Positions 19,616-28,831 of a DNA stretch of 33,331 nt are shown here, piece by piece (position 1 is the stretch's first letter; each line of letters opens with the position of its first letter). This stretch comes from Granulicatella balaenopterae (lineage in GTDB: Bacteria; Bacillota; Bacilli; Lactobacillales; Aerococcaceae). Below the pieces are notes generated by a model. It did not search any database and was not told where the DNA came from. It saw only the letters and a program-made list of their open reading frames with translations. The stretch is taken from positions 1-33,331 of the forward strand of contig NZ_FOGF01000024.1 in NCBI RefSeq assembly GCF_900111135.1, given 5' to 3'. Position numbers and translations under genes: made by a program.

Positions 19616-20455
19616 ATGACATATTATGGCGAACTAATTAATCAAATTAGAAAACAAAAAAATTTATCCGTTTCTTATTTAACCGAGGGGATTTTATCTA
19701 AAAGTCAATACTATAAATTCATTGCTAATACTTCAGAAATATCCATTAGTAAATTCGACAAATTATTAGCTCGTTTGGCTATTTCTAGCAATGAATTTTA
19801 TCATCTCTATCAAGAACAACAACAAATAATCACTCTTCCAGTAATTATGAAAACTTTTGAACAACAAGATGTTTCAACCTTAATTCATCTGCACACACAA
19901 CTAGAGCAACAATATCTTGAGCATAATAATATTCAAGATCACCATTTGCTCATTATTACGACCGCTTTAATTAAACGATTACAGCAAGATACTTCACCTA
20001 ATCCTGATACACTTATCATAAAAAAATATCTCTTAAACGTTGAAGTATGGTCATATTATGAAATCTCTTTATTATCCAACACACTCTTTATGTTCGATTA
20101 CTCTGACGTTCAATTACTGAGCCAACAGTTAATATCCAAAGCAAAGAAACTAACTTTCCAACAAAATAGTTTAGTAAAAATCATCTCTAATCTACTAATA
20201 TTAAAAATACAACATAATGATTATAGGGAATTTGATAAATTAATTAATTATTTGAAGAAATGTAACATTCAAACGCTCGAAGCTCAAATATTACTTTATT
20301 TTTGGCAACAGGTTTACCTATATACTGTTTTGAATAATAAAGATGCCCTAAATAATTTACATCATTTAGTTGATTATCTAAAACAACTTCAAATCGCCCC
20401 ACTAGTTTATTTACTAGAAAATATTATTTCTCAATTACCTTTACAAGATTCATAA
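19616..20455 (+). CDS. Rgg/GadR/MutR-family transcriptional regulator
   Basis: A 279-aa protein with an N-terminal helix-turn-helix (about 1-60: YYGELINQIRKQKNLSVSYL, ...GILSKSQYYKFIANTSEISI), then an all-helical domain of about 210 residues with TPR-like helices (VWSYYEISLLSNTLFMFDYSDV). This is the Rgg layout, in which the helical domain binds short peptides. AAAAGGAG lies 8 nt before the ATG. It is transcribed away from the bacteriocin gene and probably controls it from the shared 175-nt intergenic region; a palindrome overlaps its own predicted start, so autoregulation is plausible. A regulator that senses a different signal is possible. Confidence 0.88.
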   Translation: MTYYGELINQIRKQKNLSVSYLTEGILSKSQYYKFIANTSEISISKFDKLLARLAISSNEFYHLYQEQQQIITLPVIMKTFEQQDVSTLIHLHTQLEQQYLEHNNIQDHHLLIITTALIKRLQQDTSPNPDTLIIKKYLLNVEVWSYYEISLLSNTLFMFDYSDVQLLSQQLISKAKKLTFQQNSLVKIISNLLILKIQHNDYREFDKLINYLKKCNIQTLEAQILLYFWQQVYLYTVLNNKDALNNLHHLVDYLKQLQIAPLVYLLENIISQLPLQDS

Positions 20456-20477
20456 TTTCTGACTAATCCTCAAATAA

Positions 20478-20492
20478 GGGGGGAATCCCCCC
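20478..20492 (+). repeat. G6-AAT-C6 hairpin after the rgg gene
   Basis: GGGGGG (20478-20483) and CCCCCC (20487-20492) with a 3-nt loop, 23 nt after the regulator stop. It is GC-only in a very AT-rich setting and lacks a clear T-run, so it may end or stabilise the rgg mRNA. Confidence 0.5.
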
Positions 20493-20508
20493 TATAAATT
20501 CTACCCCA

Positions 20509-20543
20509 CAAAAAAAGACCACTACCAAATAGTAGCAGTCCTT
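20509..20543 (-). terminator. Terminator of the large ABC permease gene
   Basis: Minus strand GGACTGCTACTATTTGGTAG, then TGGTC, pairs as a hairpin with the T-run from 20516 down to 20510 immediately after. Confidence 0.8.
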
Positions 20544-20548
20544 CATAC

Positions 20549-23500
20549 TTAGTCTTCAGCTTTTAAGGCCTCAACCATTTTAATTTTTTTGAGTATTCGA
20601 TGCATCATTAACATCACAATACTTGAAAAGATAATAGTTAATCCTCCAGCATATAAGTAACTTGGCCAAGCAATATGAATTGGGAATAATAAAGTATCAA
20701 TTTCCGCTGTTTTCAATACAAAGAATAATAAAAAGTTCCCCAATATAAATCCTATTAAAATGCCTATTCCTAATAGAATCATCATCTCTTGGAAAATATA
20801 CATACTTACTTCTTTTGGATAAAATCCTAACACCTTTATCGTTGATAATTCGCGTAAACGTTCAGATATATTAATATTACTCAAATTATATAATACAACA
20901 AAAGCCAGTAGCGCTGCCGAAATAACTAAAACAGTTGTAACGATATTTAAACTATCTACTGTTTTCGCAAAAGCTTCTACTGCTTGCCCCATTACATGAA
21001 CACTTGCGACACCTGGTTTTTCTTTTAACTCTTTAGCAATCTTAGTCTCTTGCTCTTTATTAAGATGTGTGGTGATAAATAGACTATTATCACTATCTTC
21101 ATCCCCCATTACAATACGATAATACTCGGGACTCATATATAGCCAGTGTTCGACATAGTTTTTAGTAATTCCTGCAATCTGAATGGAATATTCTTCACCA
21201 GACAAATCTGTTAAAATTAATTCTTGTCCTACTGTTCCACCTAACATTTGGGCTAATTTTTCTGTTATGATGACCCCTTCATCTGGTAGGGATAATGCTG
21301 TTTTTGTTTTTGCATCTGTTATTGTTACAATTTGTGGTAATTCTTCTGGTGCAACACCTAAAACATTTACAAATTGATTATTTTTTTTAGGTATTTTTAT
21401 TTCGAGCTTATCAAAAGACGTTTTAGCTACAGATTCAATGCCGTCAATCTCTTTTATTTGGCTTTGTAAATCAAGATATTCTTTGGGTGTACTATCTGAA
21501 TCTACTGCAACAATCATCGAATAATGCATAATATCCTCAAATTGCTTCGTTTCTAATCCACTAATGGAATCTTTAATACCAAAACCTGTTAAAATTAAAG
21601 CGGTACACCCGGCTACTCCTAGAACTGTCATAGTATTGCGCCCTTTATAGCGGAAGATATTGCGCATGGTGATCTTTTGGTTAAAACTCATTCGTGACCA
21701 TACAAAACCAACTTTTTCTAATAAAATACGGTGACCTGTTTTAGGTGGTTTTGGTCGTAATAATTGTGCCCCTGTTTCTTTTAGAGTGCGATGTAACGCA
21801 ATCCATACTGCTCCAACTGTACAGATTAACGCTAGACCAATTGATAAGATACTCAATGATACATCATAACACACACTTATCTCACCAATATGATACATTC
21901 CTTTATACGCATTAAAAATGACTCGTGGGAATAATTGTTGCCCCACAAATATCCCTGCCACTGAACCGATAATTGCAGCTAAGATTGCATACATTACATA
22001 TTTTTGAGCAATAGCAATATTACGATACCCTAAACCTTTATAAATCCCAATAATTGTTCTTTGTTCCACTACCATTCGTTTCATTGCTGAAAAACTTATT
22101 AAAGCCGCTACAAAGAAAAAGAAAACTGGGAAAACTTGTGCAATCGCAGCTACACGACTAGCATTTGATTCAAATTCTTGATAGCCAGGATTAACTGTTC
22201 GATCAAAATAATAATAGTCTGGAGATTTTAAATCCGCTACTTTTTGCTTAGCTTCATTAATATCCGCCTTCGCTTGATCGATTTTAGCTTTAGCATCTAC
22301 CGTTTTTGCATCGTATTCTGCTTGTCCTGTCGCTAATTCATCTGTTGCTTCTTGTAGTTTTTGCCATGCATTTTGCAATTCGATACGACCGGTTTGTTCT
22401 TGTTCTTTTAAAGTTTGTTGTCCTTGCTCTAATTCTTTTTGTCCCTTATCAATTGAAGTTTTAGCTGTTTCTAATTGATTTTTAGCATTTTCTAATTGTG
22501 CAAAACCATCCGATAGCTTGATTTTTCCTTGTTCTAATTCTGCTCCAGCTGCTGCTATCTGGCTTTCGTTTGGTGCTAAGATACTAGCGACTTCTTGATA
22601 AGTAAATTCACCGATAGCATAGTATTGGAATAGTTGTTGCCAAGCTTCCTGACTGCCACTAGTTGCTTGTTGTATTAAAGTAGTCTTTTCGTCTAGTGTT
22701 AATTGTGGTTCTAGCGGCGGATTAGGATTGTTTGGCATACTATCCAATTGTTGGCGTAAGTTGGTAATTTTTTCTTTTTGTGCTAATAATTCTTGTTCTT
22801 TTGCTTCTAATGTAGCTTTTGATTGATTTAATTGATCTAAGTTAGCTTGATATTCTGCTAAACTTTGATTTAATTCTTGTTGCGCTGTTTGTAATTTTTG
22901 CTGGTTAAAAACGATTTTTTGTTTTCCATTAGCAATTTCTGTTTCAAATTTTTGTTTGTTTTTAAAATATTCTTCCTTACCATCCGCTATTTTTTGAGCG
23001 CCATCTACTAGCTCTTGTTTAGCATCTAATAATTCTTGCTCCTTCGATTGTAAAGTAGTTTCCGCTTTATCAATTTCTTCTTGAGCCGTTTGTTTAATTT
23101 CTTCGATGCGTTTATCCGGTTGCGCTTGTAATACTTGTTCCAAGCGATTGATTTCTTGAGCCACAGCATCATTATAAACATCTTGATAAGCTTGTCCAGG
23201 ACGCTCTTTAAAGCGCAAATAAGCTTGTGAATAAATCGTAGCGCTAATATCTTCTGGTACAACATAAGCAAATCCAGCCACTGTGGAATCTCCCGGTATT
23301 GAACGGTCAAAATATTGAATATAAATAGGCGAATGAACAAATCCCACTACTGTAAACTCTTTTTTTTCTAGGGTTGGCGCTTCATTTGCAAGAGTACTTT
23401 CTTCCAATGTATCCTCAAATTGAATCACATCACCTAGTTGATATTTCGCCATAATCTCTCGACTAGCATCCAAGACAATCTCACCGGATACTGTTGGCAA

Positions 23501-23863
23501 ACGCCCCTCTACAAGTGTTAATTGATTAATTGCTTCATTGGGTAAACGGTCAATCGCTAATGTTAATGAACTATCTACTAATGAACTGGTCAAACTAACA
23601 CTTGGCATAACCACTAGATTTTCTTGTTCTGCTAATAAATCAATATCGTCCTCTGTTAAGCCCATCGTTGACATAATATGAATATCCGCTAGAGCTTGTT
23701 GTTCATAATAATCTTGGGCTGTTTTTATCATATCAGGACCAGTTGCTCGAATCCCTGCAAAAAAAGCAATCCCTAAAAATATAATTAATAAAATTGATAA
23801 AAACTTCGGAAAGGTTTTACGAATTTCTTGCAGACAATCTTTCCATAATGCCTTCTTTTTCAT
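20549..23863 (-). CDS. Large FtsX-type ABC permease with an extracytoplasmic coiled coil
   Basis: About 1104 aa. The ATG at 23863 (MKKKALWKDCLQEIRKTFPK) follows AGGGGGGAG closely; a TTG six codons earlier overlaps the ATPase stop and is less likely. Layout: membrane helix near 20-40; MacB-like outer region; a long Gln/Glu/Lys/Ala-rich coiled coil about 240-550; an FtsX membrane block about 570-700 (QVFPVFFFFVAALISFSAMKRMVVEQ); a second outer domain with FRYKGRNTMTVLGVAGCTALI before it; and a C-terminal FtsX block about 970-1090. It pairs with the upstream ATPase. Such 1100-residue permeases are common in Lactobacillales; substrate unknown, and lipid, peptide or wall-hydrolase control are all possible. 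Confidence 0.88.
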   Translation of the reverse strand: MKKKALWKDCLQEIRKTFPKFLSILLIIFLGIAFFAGIRATGPDMIKTAQDYYEQQALADIHIMSTMGLTEDDIDLLAEQENLVVMPSVSLTSSLVDSSLTLAIDRLPNEAINQLTLVEGRLPTVSGEIVLDASREIMAKYQLGDVIQFEDTLEESTLANEAPTLEKKEFTVVGFVHSPIYIQYFDRSIPGDSTVAGFAYVVPEDISATIYSQAYLRFKERPGQAYQDVYNDAVAQEINRLEQVLQAQPDKRIEEIKQTAQEEIDKAETTLQSKEQELLDAKQELVDGAQKIADGKEEYFKNKQKFETEIANGKQKIVFNQQKLQTAQQELNQSLAEYQANLDQLNQSKATLEAKEQELLAQKEKITNLRQQLDSMPNNPNPPLEPQLTLDEKTTLIQQATSGSQEAWQQLFQYYAIGEFTYQEVASILAPNESQIAAAGAELEQGKIKLSDGFAQLENAKNQLETAKTSIDKGQKELEQGQQTLKEQEQTGRIELQNAWQKLQEATDELATGQAEYDAKTVDAKAKIDQAKADINEAKQKVADLKSPDYYYFDRTVNPGYQEFESNASRVAAIAQVFPVFFFFVAALISFSAMKRMVVEQRTIIGIYKGLGYRNIAIAQKYVMYAILAAIIGSVAGIFVGQQLFPRVIFNAYKGMYHIGEISVCYDVSLSILSIGLALICTVGAVWIALHRTLKETGAQLLRPKPPKTGHRILLEKVGFVWSRMSFNQKITMRNIFRYKGRNTMTVLGVAGCTALILTGFGIKDSISGLETKQFEDIMHYSMIVAVDSDSTPKEYLDLQSQIKEIDGIESVAKTSFDKLEIKIPKKNNQFVNVLGVAPEELPQIVTITDAKTKTALSLPDEGVIITEKLAQMLGGTVGQELILTDLSGEEYSIQIAGITKNYVEHWLYMSPEYYRIVMGDEDSDNSLFITTHLNKEQETKIAKELKEKPGVASVHVMGQAVEAFAKTVDSLNIVTTVLVISAALLAFVVLYNLSNINISERLRELSTIKVLGFYPKEVSMYIFQEMMILLGIGILIGFILGNFLLFFVLKTAEIDTLLFPIHIAWPSYLYAGGLTIIFSSIVMLMMHRILKKIKMVEALKAED

Positions 23864-23874
23864 CCGACTCCCCC

Positions 23875-24576
23875 CTACCAATCTAGTTCATCAACAGTTG
23901 CCGGTACTTCATGAAATGTGATACTTTCAACTTTTCCGTCATTGATACGAATCACACGGTCAGCTAATTTGGCAATCTCTTGATTATGGGTAATCACAAT
24001 AACCGTAGTCTTTAATATAATACAAGTATCACGCAATAATTGTAGTACTTGTTTCCCTGTTTCAATATCTAGTGCTCCAGTTGGTTCATCGCATAAGAGT
24101 AATTTTGGATTTTTGGCGACAGCTCTAGCAATTGATACCCTTTGTTGCTCTCCGCCTGATAATTCAGCTGGGAAATGATCTAATTTATCTTTTAATCCAA
24201 CACTTTCTAATACGCTCACTGGATTTTTTGCGTTGGGCGATATTTGAACTGCTAATTCCACATTCTCCTTAGCTGTTAAATTCGGCACTAAATTATAATT
24301 TTGAAAAATAAAACCGACTGCTTCACGGCGATAAGTGGTTAACTGATAATCATCAAACTCACTAATATCTTGCCCATCAACAATAATCTTTCCTGATGTT
24401 GGTGTATCCATACCGCCTAATATATTTAATACAGTTGATTTCCCCGCACCCGATGGACCTAAAATAACAACAAACTCCCCTTCCTCAATCTCAAAAGAAA
24501 TGTGGTCATTTGCGATGGTCTTAGCTTCACCTGTACCATAAATTTTTGATTCATCTTGAATTGAAATATACGTCAT
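23875..24576 (-). CDS. LolD/MacB-type ABC transporter ATP-binding protein
   Basis: About 233 aa. The ATG at 24576 (MTYISIQDESKIYGTGEAKT) has AAGGTG upstream; a 12-codon extension lacks a site. Walker A GPSGAGKSTVLNILGG, Q-loop FIFQNYNLVPNLTAKENVEL, signature LSGGEQQRVSIARAVA, Walker B LLLCDEPTGALD and H-loop VITHNQE are all present. These define the ATPase class that works with FtsX-type permeases. The permease starts 11 nt downstream, so they form one transporter. Confidence 0.94.
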   Translation of the reverse strand: MTYISIQDESKIYGTGEAKTIANDHISFEIEEGEFVVILGPSGAGKSTVLNILGGMDTPTSGKIIVDGQDISEFDDYQLTTYRREAVGFIFQNYNLVPNLTAKENVELAVQISPNAKNPVSVLESVGLKDKLDHFPAELSGGEQQRVSIARAVAKNPKLLLCDEPTGALDIETGKQVLQLLRDTCIILKTTVIVITHNQEIAKLADRVIRINDGKVESITFHEVPATVDELDW

Positions 24577-24693
24577 TATTATCACCTTCTCACTATCTAT
24601 ATATTCTCTCAACTATATTATACTACAAAAGCGCTTTCTTTACTTGACTTAAAATTTTAAAAATCTACAAAAATACCTACTTGTTTACATATT

Positions 24694-24730
24694 AAAAAAG
24701 CCATCACTCTACCGAAGTAAAATGGTGACT
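24694..24730 (-). terminator. Terminator of the two-component/RlmI operon
   Basis: Minus strand GTCACCATTTTAC pairs with GTAGAGTGATGGC around a TTCG tetraloop with one mismatch, followed by TTTTTT. Confidence 0.85.
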
Positions 24731-24737
24731 TGTATTA

Positions 24738-25916
24738 TTATTTATCTAATTGTATAAAGCGAACTTTTAAATAGTCACTTACTGGTGTATGTGGTGCTGA
24801 CGGGAAATCTTCCGGCAAACCTAATTTATGTAGGATGCGGTAATTTCTACCAGATGGTTGAATCCCTTCTTCAATCATACGATCAAACTCTTTTGTGGTA
24901 ACATTAGCTGCATTTGTTGATAAGACTAAGATTCCACCGCATTTGACTAATGGTACTAATTCTTCTACTAATGTTGGATAATCTTTAGCAACTGAGAATG
25001 TACGTTTTTTCGTTCTAGCAAAACTTGGTGGATCCACCACTACAATATCAAAGTCAAGTTCTTTACGATTTGCATATTTAATATATTCAAAAACATCCAT
25101 TACATAGATTTTTTGGTCTTCTGCTTCTAAGCCATTCACTGTAAATTGTTCACGTGTTTTTGATAGACTACGCTTAGCAACATCGACACTAGTAGTATGA
25201 GTTGCTCCACCCATTGCACTAGCAACTGAGAAAGCACCTGTATAACTGAAAGTATTTAAGACTGTCTTACCTGCGCTATAGTTTTCCATTAATAAACGAC
25301 GGACATCACGTTGATCTAAAAAGATACCAGTCATCAGCCCTTCATTTAAATAAGTTGCATATTGCACATTATTTTCTTTGACCATTAAAGGTTCTGGAGC
25401 TTCTTGTCCTCCAACAAAACGTGAGATTTCTAAATCTGATTGAAAACGAACTTTTTCATAAATCCCTTTAATACCATCAACTGAATGTAAACATGCTGTC
25501 ATGATTAATTCACGATAAATATAAATTCCTTCACTATACCATGAGAAGACTAAATACCCATCATATGAATCAATTGTCACCCCACCAAAACCATCGCCTT
25601 CACCATTAAATAAACGAAAAGCATTTGTAGCTTCATCATTTAATAATGATTGACGATGATCAATTGCGTGATGGAATAAATCTTGAAAAAATTCTTCTGT
25701 TAATGTTGCATTTTTATCTTTACTAAAAATCCAGGCAATCCCTTTATTTTGTGTACCAACATAAGCTGTTCCTAAGAATTGTTGACGTTCATCAACAACA
25801 CTAACAATATCACCTTCATTACAAATTGGTTCTTGTGCCAAATCATCAATACGAATCAGTGGACTTCCTTTTCTAATTTGACTAGCAGCTCTTCTACGTA
25901 CCATTAATTGTTTCAT
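24738..25916 (-). CDS. RlmI-type class I SAM-dependent rRNA methyltransferase
   Basis: A 392-aa protein with an N-terminal PUA domain (about 1-75), a central EEHEE-like part, and a C-terminal Rossmann methyltransferase. SAM-binding motif LNTFSYTGAFSVASAMGGA, and catalytic-loop motif VVDPPSFARTKK. The relative E. coli RlmI makes m5C1962 of 23S rRNA; Firmicute homologues are usually annotated only as rRNA methyltransferase, so the target base is inferred. It overlaps the VanZ-like gene by 4 nt and ends the operon. Confidence 0.88.
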   Translation of the reverse strand: MKQLMVRRRAASQIRKGSPLIRIDDLAQEPICNEGDIVSVVDERQQFLGTAYVGTQNKGIAWIFSKDKNATLTEEFFQDLFHHAIDHRQSLLNDEATNAFRLFNGEGDGFGGVTIDSYDGYLVFSWYSEGIYIYRELIMTACLHSVDGIKGIYEKVRFQSDLEISRFVGGQEAPEPLMVKENNVQYATYLNEGLMTGIFLDQRDVRRLLMENYSAGKTVLNTFSYTGAFSVASAMGGATHTTSVDVAKRSLSKTREQFTVNGLEAEDQKIYVMDVFEYIKYANRKELDFDIVVVDPPSFARTKKRTFSVAKDYPTLVEELVPLVKCGGILVLSTNAANVTTKEFDRMIEEGIQPSGRNYRILHKLGLPEDFPSAPHTPVSDYLKVRFIQLDK

Positions 25917-26545
25917 TTATTTTCTCCTTTAAGAATTCTTATTAGTATTCTTTTAATAATTTTATATAGTTGATATCCAATGATTGATCCCAATGTATTC
26001 CAAATCACATCATCAATATGCGTGACACCTGTTAAAAATAAAAATTGTAATGTTTCGATTGATAACGATACTAAAGCCCCCATATAAAAAGCTTTTTTCA
26101 TTGTATGTTCCTTAGATAACCTACCAACAAACCACCCCAATGGTACAAACCATGCCACATTCCCTAAAATATTATAAAGAATGGAAAAGACTGAATCTCC
26201 ATAGAGTAAGTGGATACTGTCAATAAATGGAACTAAGTGAATATCTTCTATTGTATGCTTTACTACTTTAACAGAAAAAATAGTCATTGGATAACGAAAG
26301 ACTGTTAATTCAAATAATAAAATAATATAAAACACACAAAATAGTAATGGATAACTCCTTTTTAGTTGTTCCCATACTTTTTTATGATTTAGCAAGCAAT
26401 AACTAAACCATACACCTAACCATAAAAAGAATAAGACGAATGCTTGATCAAGACTATGAACAACCAAACGAATTAAAGGAAAATGATTAATTTTACCTGA
26501 AAACATCTGTTCTAGCCATAAATATAATGACTCTAAAAAAAACAT
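25913..26545 (-). CDS. VanZ-family membrane protein
   Basis: A 210-aa protein with five or so membrane segments. VanZ marks: LFELTVFRYP, then NILGNVAWFVPLGWFVG, and SIETLQFLFLTGVTHIDDVIWNTLGSIIGY. VanZ of the VanA cluster gives low-level teicoplanin resistance, but most homologues are of unknown role and this gene alone is no evidence of resistance. It shares one base with the kinase stop and 4 nt with the methyltransferase, so all four genes are one transcript; a role in envelope stress with the kinase is possible. Confidence 0.88.
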   Translation of the reverse strand: MFFLESLYLWLEQMFSGKINHFPLIRLVVHSLDQAFVLFFLWLGVWFSYCLLNHKKVWEQLKRSYPLLFCVFYIILLFELTVFRYPMTIFSVKVVKHTIEDIHLVPFIDSIHLLYGDSVFSILYNILGNVAWFVPLGWFVGRLSKEHTMKKAFYMGALVSLSIETLQFLFLTGVTHIDDVIWNTLGSIIGYQLYKIIKRILIRILKGENK

Positions 26546-27966
26546 TACAGTTCCCCTTTTTTATTTTCGCATATATGTTTTGGAAACTTAATAATAAAAC
26601 TAGTTCCCTTGCCTTTTTGACTATGAACCGAAATATCACCACCATGACTTGTGACTAGCGACTTCACAATGGCTAATCCGATACCTGATTCACCATATTT
26701 AGTACTTTTACGTGAGATATCTGCTTTATAAAATCTTTCCCAAATAGCATCAATTTTATCAGCTTCAATCCCAATACCAGTATCATGAATAGCTAATATA
26801 TCGTTATTTTTATCGCTCCATGTTTTTAAAGTGATGGTTCCATGATCAGTAAATTGAATAGCATTTTTAACAAGATTAACGACGATTTGGATAAAGCGAT
26901 CATAATCCGCATAAATGGTAAAATCATCTTCACAATGAATAACTAATTGATCATCTTTTTTATCAGCTAGTTCTTGTAATTGTAAGACAACATTTTGTAA
27001 TGCTGGCTTCACGGGTATCTCTTGCTTCACTAGAACAATTTCATTAGCACGAATTTTTTCATAATCTAAATTCTCATTCACTAAGCGGGTTAACCGTTGG
27101 GTTTCTTTACAAATTAAATCCAAACTTCTAGCCTTTTTATCTTCTGGAATCATATCATAAAGTAAACCTTCTAATAAACCGTTCATTGTTGTCAATGGTG
27201 TACGCATTTCATGAGCAACATCCATTAATAATTGTCTTCTTAATGTTTCTTGGCGCTCTATTTCTTGTTCTGATTTGCGTAATGAATTCGCCATTTGATT
27301 AAACGATACTGCTAAGTAATCAATTTCATCTTTGGTAGCGTGTGGCACACTAACATCAAAGTTCCCATCAGCGATTTGCTGTGTAGCTTTACGTAATTGT
27401 TCAATGCGCTTCGTTTGATACCTAGCAAAAACAAAACTAACCAAAATCCCAAAGACACTCGCTATGCCAAATGCAACTAAAATACTATTTTGTAAATCAG
27501 TTAATTGATGTTGTAATTGACTTAAAGGGGAACCAATCGCAATAAAACCAGTATATTTTTGTTGCTTGAAAATCGGATAATAAATTAATACCAATTCCTT
27601 TTCTTGCCCATCAAAATTTTGTTTTACTTGCTTCATTGCAATAATATCACCATCTTTCATTTGACGAATTTCCTTATCTGTTAAATTACTTTTAAAGGCA
27701 TAATTCGTTTTGGGATAAGTCATTATATTATATTGGTCGAATTGCGCAATTTGAATCGTATTATCTTCTAAAATATTCAAATTTTGTTCAACAGTTGCTA
27801 CATCTAAATTTTGATTAATAATTGTTTCCGCATAACCTGATAATTTATGCGACAAATTACTGTAAATACTATCAATCGTAAAATTGTAAACTAAGCCTCC
27901 ACATAATAAAATTGTAATCAAAACAATCGATAAACAGGCCAATAATTGTTGATAGAAATACTTCAT
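26545..27966 (-). CDS. Sensor histidine kinase (HAMP-HisKA-HATPase)
   Basis: A 473-aa kinase: membrane helix about 8-28, extracytoplasmic sensor about 30-160 (no recognised ligand motif), second helix about 162-180, HAMP about 181-233, and HisKA with phospho-acceptor His252 in DVAHEMRTPLTTM. The ATP domain has N box NLVKNAIQFTDHG, G1 DTGIGIEADK, F box FYKAD and G2 GESGIGLAIVKSLVTSHGG. It pairs with the response regulator 4 nt upstream. The layout resembles PhoR/ResE-type kinases; the signal is unknown. Confidence 0.95.
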   Translation of the reverse strand: MKYFYQQLLACLSIVLITILLCGGLVYNFTIDSIYSNLSHKLSGYAETIINQNLDVATVEQNLNILEDNTIQIAQFDQYNIMTYPKTNYAFKSNLTDKEIRQMKDGDIIAMKQVKQNFDGQEKELVLIYYPIFKQQKYTGFIAIGSPLSQLQHQLTDLQNSILVAFGIASVFGILVSFVFARYQTKRIEQLRKATQQIADGNFDVSVPHATKDEIDYLAVSFNQMANSLRKSEQEIERQETLRRQLLMDVAHEMRTPLTTMNGLLEGLLYDMIPEDKKARSLDLICKETQRLTRLVNENLDYEKIRANEIVLVKQEIPVKPALQNVVLQLQELADKKDDQLVIHCEDDFTIYADYDRFIQIVVNLVKNAIQFTDHGTITLKTWSDKNNDILAIHDTGIGIEADKIDAIWERFYKADISRKSTKYGESGIGLAIVKSLVTSHGGDISVHSQKGKGTSFIIKFPKHICENKKGEL

Positions 27967-27970
27967 CCAC

Positions 27971-28678
27971 TTATACTCCTAAATCATCAAATTTATATCC
28001 AATACCCCATACTGTTTGAATTACTTGCGGTCCAACAGCTTCTATTTTTTGACGCAATTTTTTAATATGGGCATCAATGGTTCGTTCATCTCCAAAGAAA
28101 GGTTCTTCCCAAATTGTGGTTAGCAAATGCTCTCTTGAAAACACTTGACGTGGATGTTTGGCCATCACAACCAATAAATCAAACTCTTTAGGTGTAAGGG
28201 CTTCTATTTTATGACCATTAATAAATGCCTCATGTGTTTTAGTATTAATCGCTACATGAGTGGTTTCAACATCAAATTCATTTTGGATTGTATCTACTTT
28301 TTTGCCAGAACGTTGCACACGACGATGTAATGCTTTGATTCTAGCCATCATTGTTAATGGGCTAAATGGTTTGGTAACATAATCATCCGCCCCCATTTCC
28401 AAGCCAATTACTTGGTTACTTTCTGAATCTCTTGCAGTTAGCATAATAATTGGAACATCTTCGTTCACTTGTCGAATTGAGCGACAAATCTGCATTCCAT
28501 CCATTGAAGGTAAATTTAAATCTAAAATAATTAAATCCCAATTTGAAGGCTTCATTATAAAAGCCTCATAACCTTCTTTACCATCATGATAAAATGCTGC
28601 ATTCCAACTCTCTTTTTCAAAAAACATTCCCATCATTTCACAAACTGCTTCATTATCTTCAATCATTAAAATATCCAT
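27971..28678 (-). CDS. OmpR/PhoB-family response regulator
   Basis: A 235-aa regulator. The receiver domain has acidic pocket EDN (7-9), phospho-acceptor Asp53 in LIILDLNLPSMDG, the conserved Thr in IMLTARD and Lys in DDYVTKPFSP. The C-terminal winged helix has ALTPKEFDLLVVMAKHPRQV and ERTIDAHIKKLRQKI. First gene of its operon; AAAGGAGTG precedes the ATG. A -10 TATAAT (28717-28712, minus) lies beside the inverted repeat ATCTTAAAAAAGAT (28735-28722), a possible autoregulatory site. Confidence 0.96.
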   Translation of the reverse strand: MDILMIEDNEAVCEMMGMFFEKESWNAAFYHDGKEGYEAFIMKPSNWDLIILDLNLPSMDGMQICRSIRQVNEDVPIIMLTARDSESNQVIGLEMGADDYVTKPFSPLTMMARIKALHRRVQRSGKKVDTIQNEFDVETTHVAINTKTHEAFINGHKIEALTPKEFDLLVVMAKHPRQVFSREHLLTTIWEEPFFGDERTIDAHIKKLRQKIEAVGPQVIQTVWGIGYKFDDLGV

Positions 28679-28711
28679 TTTGTCACTCCTTTCTACAATT
28701 CTTACAATCTT

Positions 28712-28735
28712 ATTATACTACATCTTTTTTAAGAT
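28712..28735 (-). promoter_or_regulatory. Candidate promoter and inverted repeat of the two-component operon
   Basis: Minus-strand TATAAT at 28717-28712 has no clear -35. ATCTT-AAAA-AAGAT (28735-28722) sits where the -35/spacer would be, which fits an activator or repressor site. Confidence 0.45.
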
Positions 28736-28774
28736 AGACCGTTTTCTAAAAGTAAAATTAACTTTTTCATAACA

Positions 28775-28812
28775 AAAGTCTACCCTAGCTAATAATGCTT
28801 AAAGTAGACTTT
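28775..28812. terminator. Terminator after the ssb-like gene
   Basis: AAAGTCTAC (28775-28783) pairs with GTAGACTTT (28804-28812) with a 20-nt loop. The minus-strand reading ends in ACTTTTGTTAT; the T-run is short. Confidence 0.6.
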
Positions 28813-28831
28813 ACTAATTTTAGCTGTTACC

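Noticed and set aside
23026-23340. 104-aa open frame inside the large permease gene
   Set aside because: Overlaps the coiled-coil coding region in another frame; composition is that of a shadow.
25913-26545. VanZ-like gene as evidence of glycopeptide resistance
   Set aside because: No vanHAX genes are present and the family is widespread in susceptible Firmicutes.
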